A stretch of 64,000 nt of DNA from Paracoccaceae bacterium. GTDB taxonomy: Bacteria; Pseudomonadota; Alphaproteobacteria; Rhodobacterales; Rhodobacteraceae. Location of the stretch: positions 186,001-250,000 of the forward strand of contig JANSYP010000004.1 in NCBI GenBank assembly GCA_024742405.1, given 5' to 3'. The notes beneath the pieces are model-generated. The model was not told the DNA's origin, did not search any database, and worked only from the letters and a program-made list of their open reading frames with translations. Both the position numbers and the translations under genes were made by a program. Positions 52,840-62,339 of the stretch are shown in pieces; the first letter of the stretch is position 1, and each line of letters begins with the position of its first letter.

Positions 52840-54936
52840 TCATCGTTTGGCCACGAGCGGCGCCCGTTCGGCGGCGCGGATACCGAGCCATATCCGGGCG
52901 GGCAGCCGGAACAGCCAGACCACGAAGCGCGGCAGGCCGGCGAGAGCGCAGACCAGAAGGAAGCGGATGTCGTCGAGTATGTCGGACAGGGTGCCGCGCC
53001 TGCCTTCGGCGGCGCCGCGGCGGTTGCGCTCCCGGTCGAGCAGCCAGATCACACTCGTCAGCACACCCGGCACGACCACCGCGGCGCAGAGCACGATCCA
53101 GAGCCCGGGGCGTGGCAAGGTCATGTTGGCCCAGACCACGCAGCCAAAGCACAAGGTCGCCGCAGCGACGGCGAAGAGAGCAAAATCGTAGCGTTTATGG
53201 CTAACGCCGCCCTCAGGCGGATCCGCACGGCCAAGCACCAGATCGCGCAGCGATGGCAGCGGGGGCAGTGACGGCGCGGGCTGTCCGGGCTGGCGGGTGT
53301 CGCTGAAATCCCTTTCACGAAACACGGCCATGGCGATGTAGAGCCCGTAGAGCCCTGTGACGGGCGCGAAGCTGAGCGACAGTGCTTGAGTGCCGGGATA
53401 AAACTGTCCCAGCAGGACCACCGCGAGCGCGGTGAAGAATACCGCGCCCACAAAGCTCGTCAGGCAATTGCGCAGCCGCATCACGCCCGCGCCCTTGCGG
53501 CGAAAGAGCGGCTCGGCCCCGATGATCATGTTGGCGATCACGAAGGCGCCGAAGACCGCGCCGCCGACCATGCCCAGCGTATGGGTCAGGATCAGCATCG
53601 CGTCCTGGGGCGCGATCCAGGACAGCACGGCCGTGACCAGCAGCGACAGCACAAACACGCCCACCACGAGCGAGGAGCCGACCTCCATCGGGTCGGCCTC
53701 GCCCTCGGTCAGATCGAAGCCGAGATGGAAGAGAAAGTTCTGCGGAGAGCCAACCCTGAGGGACATCAGCACGATGATCTTGAGCACGTCGGAATAGACC
53801 GCCTTGCTGCGGGCGCTGATATCGCTGAGCTGTTTCAGCATGAAGCCGCGCAGCACCTCGTCACTCTCGTCGAACGCCTCGTCGGTGGCTTTCAGCGCCT
53901 TGAGGATGTCGTCGAGCTTTGTGATCGCGTATTCGTCGCTGCGTCGACCCGCGAAATCGCTCGCGCCCTCGTATCGCCGTGCCTGGCGCTGGGCCACGCG
54001 GCTCTCGGGCGGCGGATCGCCTGCTTCCGCGATCGCGCGGGCAGCGGACCCGATCTCGGCGCCCTGATGGACCTGCCGGATCTCGCCCGCGAACCGGCGG
54101 CCCAGCGTCTTGTCGAGCATTTCATGAAGGCCTGCGACATCCTTGCGGATACCGGCCAACTCGGCGCGCAGTTTCGTCAGGGTTTCGGCGAACTCCGCCA
54201 TTCCCACGGTACGGCGGGTTTCGTCCGACAGCCCGTCGAGCCGGTGAAAGATGAACTCGCAGCGCGGATAGCTCTCCAGATACCCGTCATCGCGCGGGGC
54301 ATAGAGATCGCCGTTAAAAAGCCGCGGACCGCCCGGGGCACCGTTATAGTCGGCCAGGAACCGATCGATCTCGTCCCGCTCGGCGGAGAAGAGGTCGAAA
54401 TTGCTCAGCAGCGTCTGTTCCAGGCTCGTGGCACGGGCCGGGATCTGGGCAGCGCGCTGCAGCGACGCCCGCCAGCGCGCATCGATGGCCGGCAGGCCGA
54501 GCAGCGCAATCGCCACGGACAGGCCCAGGGCCAAAGCCTCGATCGAGCGCGGATTGACATTGCCGATCGCGGTTTCGCATTCGGTGAACGCGTTGCCGGG
54601 GATCTGACAGAGCAACGCAAAGATGTATTGCGGCGCCACATAGATCAGCAGAAGCGCCAGCATGCCCGCGCCGGCATAGGCCAGTACAAAGAGCATATAG
54701 CGCAGCCGGGTGGTGAAATGGCTCGTCGGTCCGGTGGGAAAGCCGGCGGGCGGCGTGTTGCCCGCGGCCCATTCGGCAAAGCGCGCGCTGTAGAACCACA
54801 GCACGATGCCGAACGCCACGAGGATGGGCAGAATCTGGTCGCTCTCGCCGACCAGCTGATAGCTGACTTCGGTCACGTCGAGCGACAGCCCGATCCAGCA
54901 CAGCAGACCGATGACAAAAATGACGACGTAGTGCAT
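52840..54936 (-). CDS. Large membrane protein with central helical domain, unknown function
   Basis: A 698-aa inner-membrane protein started at 54936 (MHYVVIFVIGLLCWIGLSLD). It has about four N-terminal hydrophobic helices (to about 165), a cytoplasmic region of about 250 residues rich in charged helices (ETLTKLRAELAGIRKDVAGL, then HEMLDKTLG), and about six more helices in the C-terminal half (VGVFVLSLLVTAVLSWIA, TLGMVGGAVFGAFVIANMII and others). No known family comes to mind. It is divergent from a solute-binding-like gene with only 35 bp between the start codons, which suggests joint control. Confidence 0.7.
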   Translation of the reverse strand: MHYVVIFVIGLLCWIGLSLDVTEVSYQLVGESDQILPILVAFGIVLWFYSARFAEWAAGNTPPAGFPTGPTSHFTTRLRYMLFVLAYAGAGMLALLLIYVAPQYIFALLCQIPGNAFTECETAIGNVNPRSIEALALGLSVAIALLGLPAIDARWRASLQRAAQIPARATSLEQTLLSNFDLFSAERDEIDRFLADYNGAPGGPRLFNGDLYAPRDDGYLESYPRCEFIFHRLDGLSDETRRTVGMAEFAETLTKLRAELAGIRKDVAGLHEMLDKTLGRRFAGEIRQVHQGAEIGSAARAIAEAGDPPPESRVAQRQARRYEGASDFAGRRSDEYAITKLDDILKALKATDEAFDESDEVLRGFMLKQLSDISARSKAVYSDVLKIIVLMSLRVGSPQNFLFHLGFDLTEGEADPMEVGSSLVVGVFVLSLLVTAVLSWIAPQDAMLILTHTLGMVGGAVFGAFVIANMIIGAEPLFRRKGAGVMRLRNCLTSFVGAVFFTALAVVLLGQFYPGTQALSLSFAPVTGLYGLYIAMAVFRERDFSDTRQPGQPAPSLPPLPSLRDLVLGRADPPEGGVSHKRYDFALFAVAAATLCFGCVVWANMTLPRPGLWIVLCAAVVVPGVLTSVIWLLDRERNRRGAAEGRRGTLSDILDDIRFLLVCALAGLPRFVVWLFRLPARIWLGIRAAERAPLVAKR

Positions 54937-54971
54937 GGTTATCACCGGGACCGCGCGGATAGGATCGTGCC

Positions 54972-56336
54972 ATGCTAGCAAGAAGCTGTCGCTTTTCCAT
55001 CCTCTTGGGGGTCACGCTGCTGATCGGGGCCTTGGTCGGGACCGGGGCCGCGCGTGCCGAAGACAGCGTCACACCCAAAAGCGAGGACATCCCGGTGCGC
55101 ATCGGTGTACGCGCCGACGCGGCCCCGTTTTCGCGCTTGGTGCCCGCGCGCGGTGCCGGAGAGGCGGGTCTCTGCGATCCGGGACCTGATGGTGCGGCGA
55201 CGGGCTTTCGCGGCTACACCGTCGAACTCTGCATCGATTTCGTCAACGATCTGCGGGCGTCAACCGCGCGGCCTTTCGAGGCCTGCTTCGTGCCGGTCGT
55301 CACGGCGGTGGACGATCCCGCTGCACCCAACAGGTTCGAAGCGCTCGACAGCGGCGCCATCGACATGCTCTGCGGCGCAACCACGGCCACGCTGGAGGTG
55401 CGCAGCCGCTACCGCGCGTCGCTGCCGACCTTCATGTCCGCGACCGGTTTCTTGCAAAACGACGCCCGCGTTGCCAGCCGGCTCGCTGCAGGGGCGCCGC
55501 TGCGCATCGGGGTTCTGCGCCACACCACGTCGGATGTGCGTGTCAGTGCCGATGCCCTGGCCCAGCGGCGCGAGGTGCGGGCGCGGCTGGGCAGCGCGCG
55601 GGTGCCTGACACCGTGATCATCGACAGCCATGACGAGGTCGCGCGGCTGATCTGTACGCGCAACGGCACCGGTACGGGCTGCGCCGTGCACCAGCCGGAG
55701 GTCGCCCAGGGCGAGGACGATGTCGAAGCGCCACTGACCGATCTGTGCCTGCGGTCCGACCTGACCCTCGCCGAATGGCTGCAACGCTCCAACATGAACT
55801 GCCAGCAAGAGGCCGGTGCGACGGTACTGGATGCGGCCGCTGTGCCGGAGGCGCCGGACGCGCCGGCCCCCACACCGGCGGATGCCGCGGGTGCCGCCCC
55901 CGCGCCGGTGCTCGAGGAGATCGATATTTATATCGGCGACCGGCCGATCCTCGATGCGCTGCTCGCCCGGATGGCGGCGCGCGGATGGCAGGACGGGCTG
56001 TCGATCGATGTCACACCGCTCACGCCGCAGCCCTATGCGGTCATCTTTCCGCCACGCTCTCTGAACGAAGCGGCGGCGGACCTGCGCGGGCTCCCGGATC
56101 TGCATTTCGCCTTCAACCGGTTCCTCGTCGAGCACACCTACAACCCCGGCAACCTCGCGACCGTGCGCCAACGGCTGGCGGCGCATTTTGCCGGCGGAAC
56201 GGAGGCGAGCTTCCTGCGTCTGATCCCGCTGATGGGCCAGGTGCCGGTCGGGCAGGAACCCCCGACCGTCCCACCTGCTGACCCGGACGAACAGCCAGCG
56301 CCCGCGGCCGTCGCCGAACAGTCCTTCGGAGAATAG
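54972..56336 (+). CDS. Solute-binding (family 3)-like periplasmic protein, extended
   Basis: A 454-aa exported protein. Signal peptide about 1-29 (ILLGVTLLIGALVGTGAARA). Residues 35-240 have the family-3 binding-protein pattern: VRIGVRADAAPFSRLVPARG, GFRGYTVELCIDFVNDLR and LDSGAIDMLCGATTATLEVR. A Pro/Ala linker (about 285-315) follows, and then the second lobe half (IYIGDRPILDALLARMAARG, YAVIFPPRSLNEAAADLRG). The C-terminus is Pro-rich. It differs from transport binding proteins by the insert and by lacking a transporter partner; a sensor role is possible. Confidence 0.7.
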   Translation: MLARSCRFSILLGVTLLIGALVGTGAARAEDSVTPKSEDIPVRIGVRADAAPFSRLVPARGAGEAGLCDPGPDGAATGFRGYTVELCIDFVNDLRASTARPFEACFVPVVTAVDDPAAPNRFEALDSGAIDMLCGATTATLEVRSRYRASLPTFMSATGFLQNDARVASRLAAGAPLRIGVLRHTTSDVRVSADALAQRREVRARLGSARVPDTVIIDSHDEVARLICTRNGTGTGCAVHQPEVAQGEDDVEAPLTDLCLRSDLTLAEWLQRSNMNCQQEAGATVLDAAAVPEAPDAPAPTPADAAGAAPAPVLEEIDIYIGDRPILDALLARMAARGWQDGLSIDVTPLTPQPYAVIFPPRSLNEAAADLRGLPDLHFAFNRFLVEHTYNPGNLATVRQRLAAHFAGGTEASFLRLIPLMGQVPVGQEPPTVPPADPDEQPAPAAVAEQSFGE

Positions 56337-56373
56337 GCTCGCGCCGGCGGCAGGCGGCGGATATGGCACGCCG

Positions 56374-57507
56374 ATGACATTGCCTGCTCCGCTCGACATC
56401 TTCTGTGCCTGCCCGCCGGGGCTGGAGGACACGCTCGCGGAGGAGATGCGCACCCTCGGGTTCGCGGGCGTTGCGGCGGTTCCCGGCGGCGCGCGCTGCG
56501 ATGGCGGATGGGATGTGGTGATGCAGGCCAATCTGTGGCTGCGCGGCGCCACCCGCGTTCTGGTCCGGATCGCGGAGTTTCGGGCCCTGCATCTGGCGCA
56601 GCTCGACAAGCGGGCGCGCAAGGTCGGCTGGGCGGCTCTTCTGCGCCCGGACGTGCCCGTGCGGGTAGAGGCCACCTGCCGCAAGTCGCGCATCTACCAC
56701 GCCGGGGCTGCCGCGCAGCGGGTCGGCCGCGCGATCGCCGAGACCACCGGGGCGCCCGTATCGGACCCCGCATCGGAGTCTGCCACTCTGCGTGTGCTCG
56801 TCCGGATTGACGACGACCTCTGCACGATCAGCATCGACAGCTCCGGCGCCGCGCTGCACCAGCGCGGGTTGAAACAGGGAATGGGCAAGGCTCCTTTGCG
56901 CGAAACGCTTGCGGCGCCATTTCTGCGTCAGTGCGGGTTCGACGGCGCCGAGCCCGTCGCCGACCCGATGTGCGGCTCGGGCACGTTCGTGATCGAGGCC
57001 GCCGAGATCGCAACCGGTCTTGCCCCGGGCCGGGCGCGGCGCTTTGCGTTCGAGCAACTGGCCTGGATAGACGCCACGCGCTGGTCGGCGCTGCGCGACG
57101 CAGCGTCCACAACGGCCCGCGCGTCCAGGTGGCACGGATATGGCGCTGATCGTGACGATGGGGCCATCCGCATGGCGCGTGAGAATGCCGAACGGGCTGG
57201 TGTTGCCGATATGCTCAGCTTCGAGCGGCAGGCGATCAGTGCGTTTGCGCCGCCGGAGGGACCGCCCGGCCTCGTGATGGTCAACCCGCCCTACGGGGCC
57301 AGGATCGGCAACCGCAAACTGCTCTTTGCCCTCTATGGCAGCCTTGGCCAGGTGCTGCGCGACCGGTTTTCCGGCTGGCGTGTGGGTCTCGTAACCAGCG
57401 ACGGTGGTCTGGCGAAGGCGACTGGTCTGCCGTTCCTGCCCTCGGACCCTCCCGTTCCCCATGGCGGGTTGAAGATCACGCTTCACAGAACGGCTGAGCT
57501 GCCGTGA
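56374..57507 (+). CDS. THUMP-domain RNA methyltransferase (RlmL/Trm14-like)
   Basis: A 377-aa SAM-dependent RNA methyltransferase. An N-terminal ferredoxin-like/THUMP part (about 1-155; CPPGLEDTLAEEMRTLGF, RVEATCRKSRIYHAGAAAQR) is followed by a UPF0020-type catalytic domain with LKQGMGKAPLRETLAA, VADPMCGSGTFVIEAAEIA (SAM binding) and VMVNPPYGARIG (NPPY active site). Such proteins modify 23S rRNA G2445 or tRNA; the single-domain form here fits the RlmL N-terminal half. Confidence 0.9.
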   Translation: MTLPAPLDIFCACPPGLEDTLAEEMRTLGFAGVAAVPGGARCDGGWDVVMQANLWLRGATRVLVRIAEFRALHLAQLDKRARKVGWAALLRPDVPVRVEATCRKSRIYHAGAAAQRVGRAIAETTGAPVSDPASESATLRVLVRIDDDLCTISIDSSGAALHQRGLKQGMGKAPLRETLAAPFLRQCGFDGAEPVADPMCGSGTFVIEAAEIATGLAPGRARRFAFEQLAWIDATRWSALRDAASTTARASRWHGYGADRDDGAIRMARENAERAGVADMLSFERQAISAFAPPEGPPGLVMVNPPYGARIGNRKLLFALYGSLGQVLRDRFSGWRVGLVTSDGGLAKATGLPFLPSDPPVPHGGLKITLHRTAELP

Positions 57508-57663
57508 TTTTTGGTGAATCTGCCCAAAAACCCGGCAAAAAATGAGCAGTGCGATGTGAAAATGCGACGTTAGTCGTAAAAAATGCGGCAAAGCCCGCAG
57601 GCGGAACGGGTCATTACCGCATTCCGCGCCATGCTTAGAACATTCAGAGTTGGAGTTGATGTG

Positions 57664-57912
57664 ATGTTCGACGATCCGCATGCTGAAAGCTTGCTGCAAA
57701 CCGCAGCGCCTGGACGCTGGCTCATGGCCTGCGAACCGGTGACGGGAACGGCCCTGCCGGGCGGCGGGCGCAGGAATTATGTCCCTGGGTCGCGTTTCAA
57801 GATCCGCGGTGTTGTGGCCGGCGCGATTGCCTGTGCCGATGACGGTCTGCGCCACGTGGCCTTTCCGCTCGAAGCGCTGGCAGGCCTGGAATTGGCGCCG
57901 GCCGGACGCTGA
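57664..57912 (+). CDS. Small conserved hypothetical protein
   Basis: An 82-aa protein starting MFDDPHAESLLQTAAPGRWL, with GGAG nine bases or so upstream. It is hydrophilic with a short hydrophobic patch (FKIRGVVAGAIACADD) and contains a PGGGRRNYVPGSRF segment. An in-frame ATG at 57631 would add 11 residues. It converges with the LD-carboxypeptidase gene, 3 bp apart. No family assigned. Confidence 0.55.
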   Translation: MFDDPHAESLLQTAAPGRWLMACEPVTGTALPGGGRRNYVPGSRFKIRGVVAGAIACADDGLRHVAFPLEALAGLELAPAGR

Positions 57913-57915
57913 GGG

Positions 57916-58848
57916 TTATTCCGCCGCGAACCTGCGGCCCGCCGCGGCGCCGGTCCAGAGGTCCGGCCAGTCGAGCCGCGCGGTCCCCTCTGCGACCTCC
58001 AGCACGACGCGCGTGCCGAGCGGCAGTGTGATGTTGCGGCGCAGGTGCCCGACCGGCAGCCCGAAGGCCACGGGCCCAGAAATCCCGGCAAGATGCGGTG
58101 CGGCGATCTCTGGCAGGGCAATGTCGATGGGTCCGGGCGCCACTGTGGTTTCGCCGAACAGCACCGCTGCGCAACGTTCCAGCACACCACTGCGGGCAAG
58201 TTGAACCAGGGCGCGGTCGAGCCTGTAGTCCGGCTCTCCCACATCCTCTAGCAGCAGGATCGCCCCATTGGGGATGTCGAACTCCGGCGTGCCGATCAGC
58301 GAGGTCAGGACTGATAGGTTGCCGCCCACCAGCAGCCCTTCGGCACGGCCGGGTTTACCGTGGTTTGGCAGCGCGGTCAGGTTGACCCCGCTGTGCGCAC
58401 CGGTCAGCGTATTCAGCAGCGCGTCGAGGCTGTCGGCGTCAGCATAACCGGCCAGATCGCCTGCCATTGGCCCGTGAAAGCTGACAAGTTCCGCCTGGCT
58501 GCGCAGTGCCATATGCAGCGCCGTTGCGTCCGAATAGCCGATAAACGGCTTGTCCGCTGCACCGATCGCCTTGAAATCAAGCCAGTCGAGCAGCCGCGAT
58601 GCACCGCAACCGCCGCGCAGGCTCAGCACGGCAGCGACCCGCGGATCTGCGAATGCCGCGTGCAGATGGGCAGCGCGTGCCCGATCTGACGCGGCCTGCC
58701 GTCCGTCGGGGATTGCCTCCTGACCGAAGAAAATCACGTCAAAGCCACGCGCCTGCAGGAGTGCGCGGCAACCGGTCCAGATGGACGGGTCTGCGGCGAA
58801 GGAAGGGGCGACCAGCCCGAAGCTGTCGCCGGGGCGAAGGGGTGTCAT
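57916..58848 (-). CDS. LD-carboxypeptidase (peptidase S66)
   Basis: A 310-aa serine peptidase of murein recycling, cutting the terminal D-Ala from L,D-bonds of tetrapeptides. LRPGDSFGLVAPS opens it; the nucleophile lies in FIGYSDATALHMAL (Ser near 115), the Glu in LLLEDVGEPDYRLDR and the His in GLPVGHLRRNITLPLG. The order matches LdcA. Start at ATG 58848 fits family length; earlier ATG at 58881 is in frame. No signal peptide, so it acts in the cytoplasm. Confidence 0.9.
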   Translation of the reverse strand: MTPLRPGDSFGLVAPSFAADPSIWTGCRALLQARGFDVIFFGQEAIPDGRQAASDRARAAHLHAAFADPRVAAVLSLRGGCGASRLLDWLDFKAIGAADKPFIGYSDATALHMALRSQAELVSFHGPMAGDLAGYADADSLDALLNTLTGAHSGVNLTALPNHGKPGRAEGLLVGGNLSVLTSLIGTPEFDIPNGAILLLEDVGEPDYRLDRALVQLARSGVLERCAAVLFGETTVAPGPIDIALPEIAAPHLAGISGPVAFGLPVGHLRRNITLPLGTRVVLEVAEGTARLDWPDLWTGAAAGRRFAAE

Positions 58849-59043
58849 CGGTCCTGCCTCATCATCTGCGCCCTTCGTCATTCTGCCGGAAGGGTTGACC
58901 TCAGGCTGCCACAACACCGCGTACTTGGACAGGTTTTTCACGAAACCCGCGCGTTAATGGCGGCGGCGTGCTGCTATCGCTTTGGGCTATTAGATGTTAA
59001 AATCATCCCTATTGATCGGGATTGTCCGCCTGCGAGGTCTGCC

Positions 59044-59883
59044 ATGTCCAATACCTATGACTGGGACCGTGTCGCCCACCGGTTGCGCGAACATCTTTCT
59101 TCCGAAGGCATGCCCCGGGTCGGTTTTGCCGGGCGCGCCCGGATCACCGTGATCGATCTCGACCGGCTCCTGACGGGAATGCCTGTAGCGGGCGCGGTGC
59201 TCGCAAGCATCGAGGCGAACACGGACCTGAGCTTTGCGGATCTGAGCCTCGAGCCTGCAGCGGAACCTGCTCGTTTCGAAGTGCCCAAGGTGGCCCCGTC
59301 GGATTTGCTGCTTGGTGCATTCACCATGTATCGCTGGTCCTTCGACTACCCCGACCGGATCGTGCGCTCGCGAGTCGAGTTTTTCGACTGCGCCCAGACC
59401 GGACGCCGTCGTTTCGCCTCGCAGCAGAGCAACCGTGCACCCGGCGGGCAGGCCTATGCCTATGACCATGCCGGGTTCGTCTGGCCGGGATCGCGTATCG
59501 GGATCAGCCAGCTTGTCAGCGAGGATGAAGGTATCCTTCGGGTAATCACGCTCGCCCGTCCGGTGTGCCATGACGATCACGGCGGCTGCGGGCATGTGAC
59601 GGTCAATGGCACGCTCCAGACCGTTTCCGAACAGGGCGATGTCGGTCATTATCCCGCCATCAGCCCGGTGTTCTTGGAGACGCGATCCGAAGAGGCGGCC
59701 AATCAGGAACCCCTTGGCAGTTATCGGGCCAGCGACCCCGAGATGGTCCAGACGCGCCCGCCGCTGGGCCAGAGCATCGCCGACCGGCTCCTTGCGCTCG
59801 GGCCTCGCGTGCTGCCCGCGCTCGGAACGCCCCCGAGAACGGCGGTTCGAGGACCACGATCCGTGACACCCCTCGCCGGGTGA
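59044..59883 (+). CDS. Hypothetical protein with Cys/His cluster
   Basis: A 279-aa protein without a family I can name. The start ATG at 59044 gives MSNTYDWDRVAHRLREHLSS. Residues about 180-190 read CHDDHGGCGH, a dense Cys/His cluster that may bind a metal. The C-terminal 60 residues are Pro/Arg-rich and probably flexible. No signal peptide or membrane segment. It lies between the divergent LD-carboxypeptidase and the convergent peroxiredoxin. Confidence 0.6.
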   Translation: MSNTYDWDRVAHRLREHLSSEGMPRVGFAGRARITVIDLDRLLTGMPVAGAVLASIEANTDLSFADLSLEPAAEPARFEVPKVAPSDLLLGAFTMYRWSFDYPDRIVRSRVEFFDCAQTGRRRFASQQSNRAPGGQAYAYDHAGFVWPGSRIGISQLVSEDEGILRVITLARPVCHDDHGGCGHVTVNGTLQTVSEQGDVGHYPAISPVFLETRSEEAANQEPLGSYRASDPEMVQTRPPLGQSIADRLLALGPRVLPALGTPPRTAVRGPRSVTPLAG

Positions 59884-59940
59884 AGCCGCTGCCCTTCGCG
59901 GCCGGCACATCGCGGGGCCGCATCCGGCGCCGTTTTGTCG

Positions 59941-60429
59941 TCAGGCAGACTCGAGCAGTGCCTCGCCGCCGGAGACCGTGCATTCGCCGAGCTGTTCTTC
60001 GATGTTCAGCACGGTGACCACGCCGTCCTCGACCAGCATCGCATAGCGCAGTGACCGGTCGCGAAAGCCCACGGCCGGCACGGTCAGCGCGAGGTCCAGG
60101 GCCAGCACGAACTCCGACATCGGATCGCCGAGCAGGGTGACGCCCGCCGCGCCCGCCCCGGTCGACTCGTCGAAGGCGGCGATCACGAACGGGTCGTTCA
60201 CGGTCACGCCGATTACCTCGTCAATGCCCTTGTCGGCAAAGCCGTCGCGCGTGCGCATGAAGCTTGGAACATGGGCGGTCGAGCAAGTGCCTGTAAAGGC
60301 GCCCGGAAAACCGAAAATCACGACTTTCCGGCCCGCCGTGAGGTCCGAGACCGTCACCGGTTCGGGCCCGTCCTCGCCGAGCCGCAGCAGTGTTGCCTCC
60401 GGCAGTTTGTCACCCACCGCAATCGCCAT
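59941..60429 (-). CDS. Peroxiredoxin (Prx5 type)
   Basis: A 162-aa thiol peroxidase. The peroxidatic Cys is in IFGFPGAFTGTCSTAHVPSF (Cys near 49), the Prx5/AhpE signature, followed by VIGVTVNDPFVIAAF and RYAMLVEDGVV. A second Cys near the C-terminus (EQLGECTVSGGEALL) can act as resolving residue. Cytoplasmic. It is divergent from the flavoprotein gene at 60513, with 83 bp between. Confidence 0.93.
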   Translation of the reverse strand: MAIAVGDKLPEATLLRLGEDGPEPVTVSDLTAGRKVVIFGFPGAFTGTCSTAHVPSFMRTRDGFADKGIDEVIGVTVNDPFVIAAFDESTGAGAAGVTLLGDPMSEFVLALDLALTVPAVGFRDRSLRYAMLVEDGVVTVLNIEEQLGECTVSGGEALLESA

Positions 60430-60512
60430 AGTTGCAGCCTTCCTTGTTTGCGTACCCGATGGACGGACTATAGGACTGCCCCCGGTAGAGACCAGTGAAG
60501 CAAGGCAGTTCC

Positions 60513-61724
60513 ATGCAGAATATCGTCGTGATCGGAGCGGGGCAGGCGGGGGCTGCGCTAACAGCGAAGCTGCGCGAGCTTGGGTATGCGGGCACGCTGA
60601 CCCTGGTCGGGTCCGAGCCTGAACCGCCCTATCAGCGCCCGCCGCTCTCCAAGGCCTATCTGCTGGGCGAGATGGAGAAGGACAGGCTCTATCTGCGCCC
60701 GCGGGAGTTCTATGCAGAGCACCAGATCGATCTGCTGACCGGATCCGAAGCGGTGGAGATCGACCGGCCTGCGCAGGTTGTGCAGGTGGCCGGGCGCGAT
60801 CTGCCCTATGACGCGCTGGCACTGACCACGGGCAGCCGGGCCCGCGGGCTGCCGGCGGCGGTCGGCGGCGACCTGGACGGGGTCGTCACCGTTCGGACCT
60901 TGGCCGATGTCGACGCGATGGCGCCGCGCTTCCGGGACGGTGCGCGCGTCCTGATCGTGGGGGGCGGCTATATCGGTCTTGAGGCCGCGGCGGTCGCGGC
61001 CAAGCAGGGGCTGAAAGTTACCCTGGTGGAGATGGCTGACCGCATCCTCTGCCGCGTTGCGGCCTCCCAGACCGCCGACTACTTTCGTGCGCTCCACACC
61101 GCGCATGGTGTCGATATCCGCGAGGGTGTGGGACTCGAACGTCTCACGGGCAAATCCGCTGTGACCGGCGCCGAACTGAGCGATGGCAGCATGCTGGAGG
61201 TCGATTTCGTGATCGTCGGGATCGGGATTCTGCCCGAGGACCGGCTCGCGGCCGCAGCCGGCATCGAGACAGACAGCGGTATCCTCGTGAACAGCTTTGG
61301 CCAGACGTCCGACCCTGCGATCTGGGCGGCCGGCGATTGCACGCTCTTTCCGTTCCGGGGCCAGCCGACCCGGCTGGAAAGCGTGCAGAATGCGATCGAT
61401 CAGGCCGAGGCCGTAGCCGCCAACATTCTGGGCGCCGAGACTGCCTATGCTCCCAAGCCCTGGTTCTGGTCGGACCAGTACGATGTCAAACTGCAGATTG
61501 CCGGGCTAAACCGGGGCTATGACCGGGTCGTCACCCGCCAGGGCGCGCGGGACGGAACGGAGTCCCATTGGTACTATCGCGCCGAGCAGTTGCTGGCCGT
61601 GGACGCGATGAACGACCCGCGGGCCTACATGGTCGGCAAGCGTCTGATCGATGCGGGACGCACGGCGGATCCCGGGGCCGTGGCCGATCCTGGGGTCGAG
61701 CTGAAGACGCTACTGAGCGGCTGA
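60513..61724 (+). CDS. Ferredoxin/rubredoxin reductase-like FAD oxidoreductase
   Basis: A 403-aa flavoprotein: FAD-binding NIVVIGAGQAGAALTAKLRE, PPYQRPPLSKAYLLGE, TTGSRARGLP, NAD-binding RVLIVGGGYIGLEAAAVAAK (about 150-169) and IWAAGDCTLFP (about 270). The C-terminal domain contains WFWSDQYDVKLQIAGLN. This is the pattern of reductases feeding electrons to ferredoxins of oxygenases or P450s. No oxygenase or ferredoxin gene is next to it. Confidence 0.92.
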   Translation: MQNIVVIGAGQAGAALTAKLRELGYAGTLTLVGSEPEPPYQRPPLSKAYLLGEMEKDRLYLRPREFYAEHQIDLLTGSEAVEIDRPAQVVQVAGRDLPYDALALTTGSRARGLPAAVGGDLDGVVTVRTLADVDAMAPRFRDGARVLIVGGGYIGLEAAAVAAKQGLKVTLVEMADRILCRVAASQTADYFRALHTAHGVDIREGVGLERLTGKSAVTGAELSDGSMLEVDFVIVGIGILPEDRLAAAAGIETDSGILVNSFGQTSDPAIWAAGDCTLFPFRGQPTRLESVQNAIDQAEAVAANILGAETAYAPKPWFWSDQYDVKLQIAGLNRGYDRVVTRQGARDGTESHWYYRAEQLLAVDAMNDPRAYMVGKRLIDAGRTADPGAVADPGVELKTLLSG

Positions 61725-61774
61725 GCGCGTTCGAACGGGTTCTGCCAACGCCACAATACGGGGAGAGGACAGCC

Positions 61775-62335
61775 ATGCGGATCATTGCCGGGCAGTGGCG
61801 CGGGACCAAGCTGGCCGCTCTCGGCAAGGGCGATGTCGCCGCGCACCTGCGACCGACAGCGGATCGGGTGCGCGAGAGCCTGTTCAACGTTCTGTCCGGT
61901 GGGACATTCGGCGATCCCCTGACCGACGCCGTGGTCCTCGACCTCTTCGCGGGCACCGGCGCCCTGGGGCTGGAAGCATTGTCGCGGGGCGCCGCGCAGG
62001 CGGTGTTTGTGGAGAACGGGCGCAAGGGGGCGGCTTTGGTGACGGAAAACATCCGGCTGACCCGGGCGGGCGACGCCGCGCGGGTGCTGCGCATGGATGC
62101 AACGCGGCTGCCGGTCCGCGCCGGTGCGCCAGCGACTCTGGTCTTTATCGACCCGCCCTATGGCAAGGGGGCGGGCACGCGTGCGCTGACCTCGGCGCGC
62201 GCCGGCGGCTGGGTCGCACCCGGCGCGCTGGTGGTCTGGGAAGAGGCGACGGCCCAGGAGGCGCCCGAAGGTTTTGCGCGGACCGACGCGCGGCGCTATG
62301 GTGACACCCATGTCACCTTTCTCGAGCACCTATGA
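61775..62335 (+). CDS. rsmD: 16S rRNA (guanine(966)-N(2))-methyltransferase RsmD
   Basis: A 186-aa SAM methyltransferase. MRIIAGQWRGTKLAAL, LRPTADRVRESLFNVL, VLDLFAGTGALGLEALSRGA (SAM site) and LVFIDPPYGKG (DPPY active site) are diagnostic. GGGGAGAGGAC lies before the ATG. The stop overlaps the region of a possible small gene behind it. Confidence 0.95.
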   Translation: MRIIAGQWRGTKLAALGKGDVAAHLRPTADRVRESLFNVLSGGTFGDPLTDAVVLDLFAGTGALGLEALSRGAAQAVFVENGRKGAALVTENIRLTRAGDAARVLRMDATRLPVRAGAPATLVFIDPPYGKGAGTRALTSARAGGWVAPGALVVWEEATAQEAPEGFARTDARRYGDTHVTFLEHL

Positions 62336-62339
62336 GGCG

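Noticed and set aside
53386-54978. A 530-codon plus-strand frame
   Set aside because: Antisense to the 698-aa membrane protein; no family features and His/Arg/Gln-rich shadow composition.
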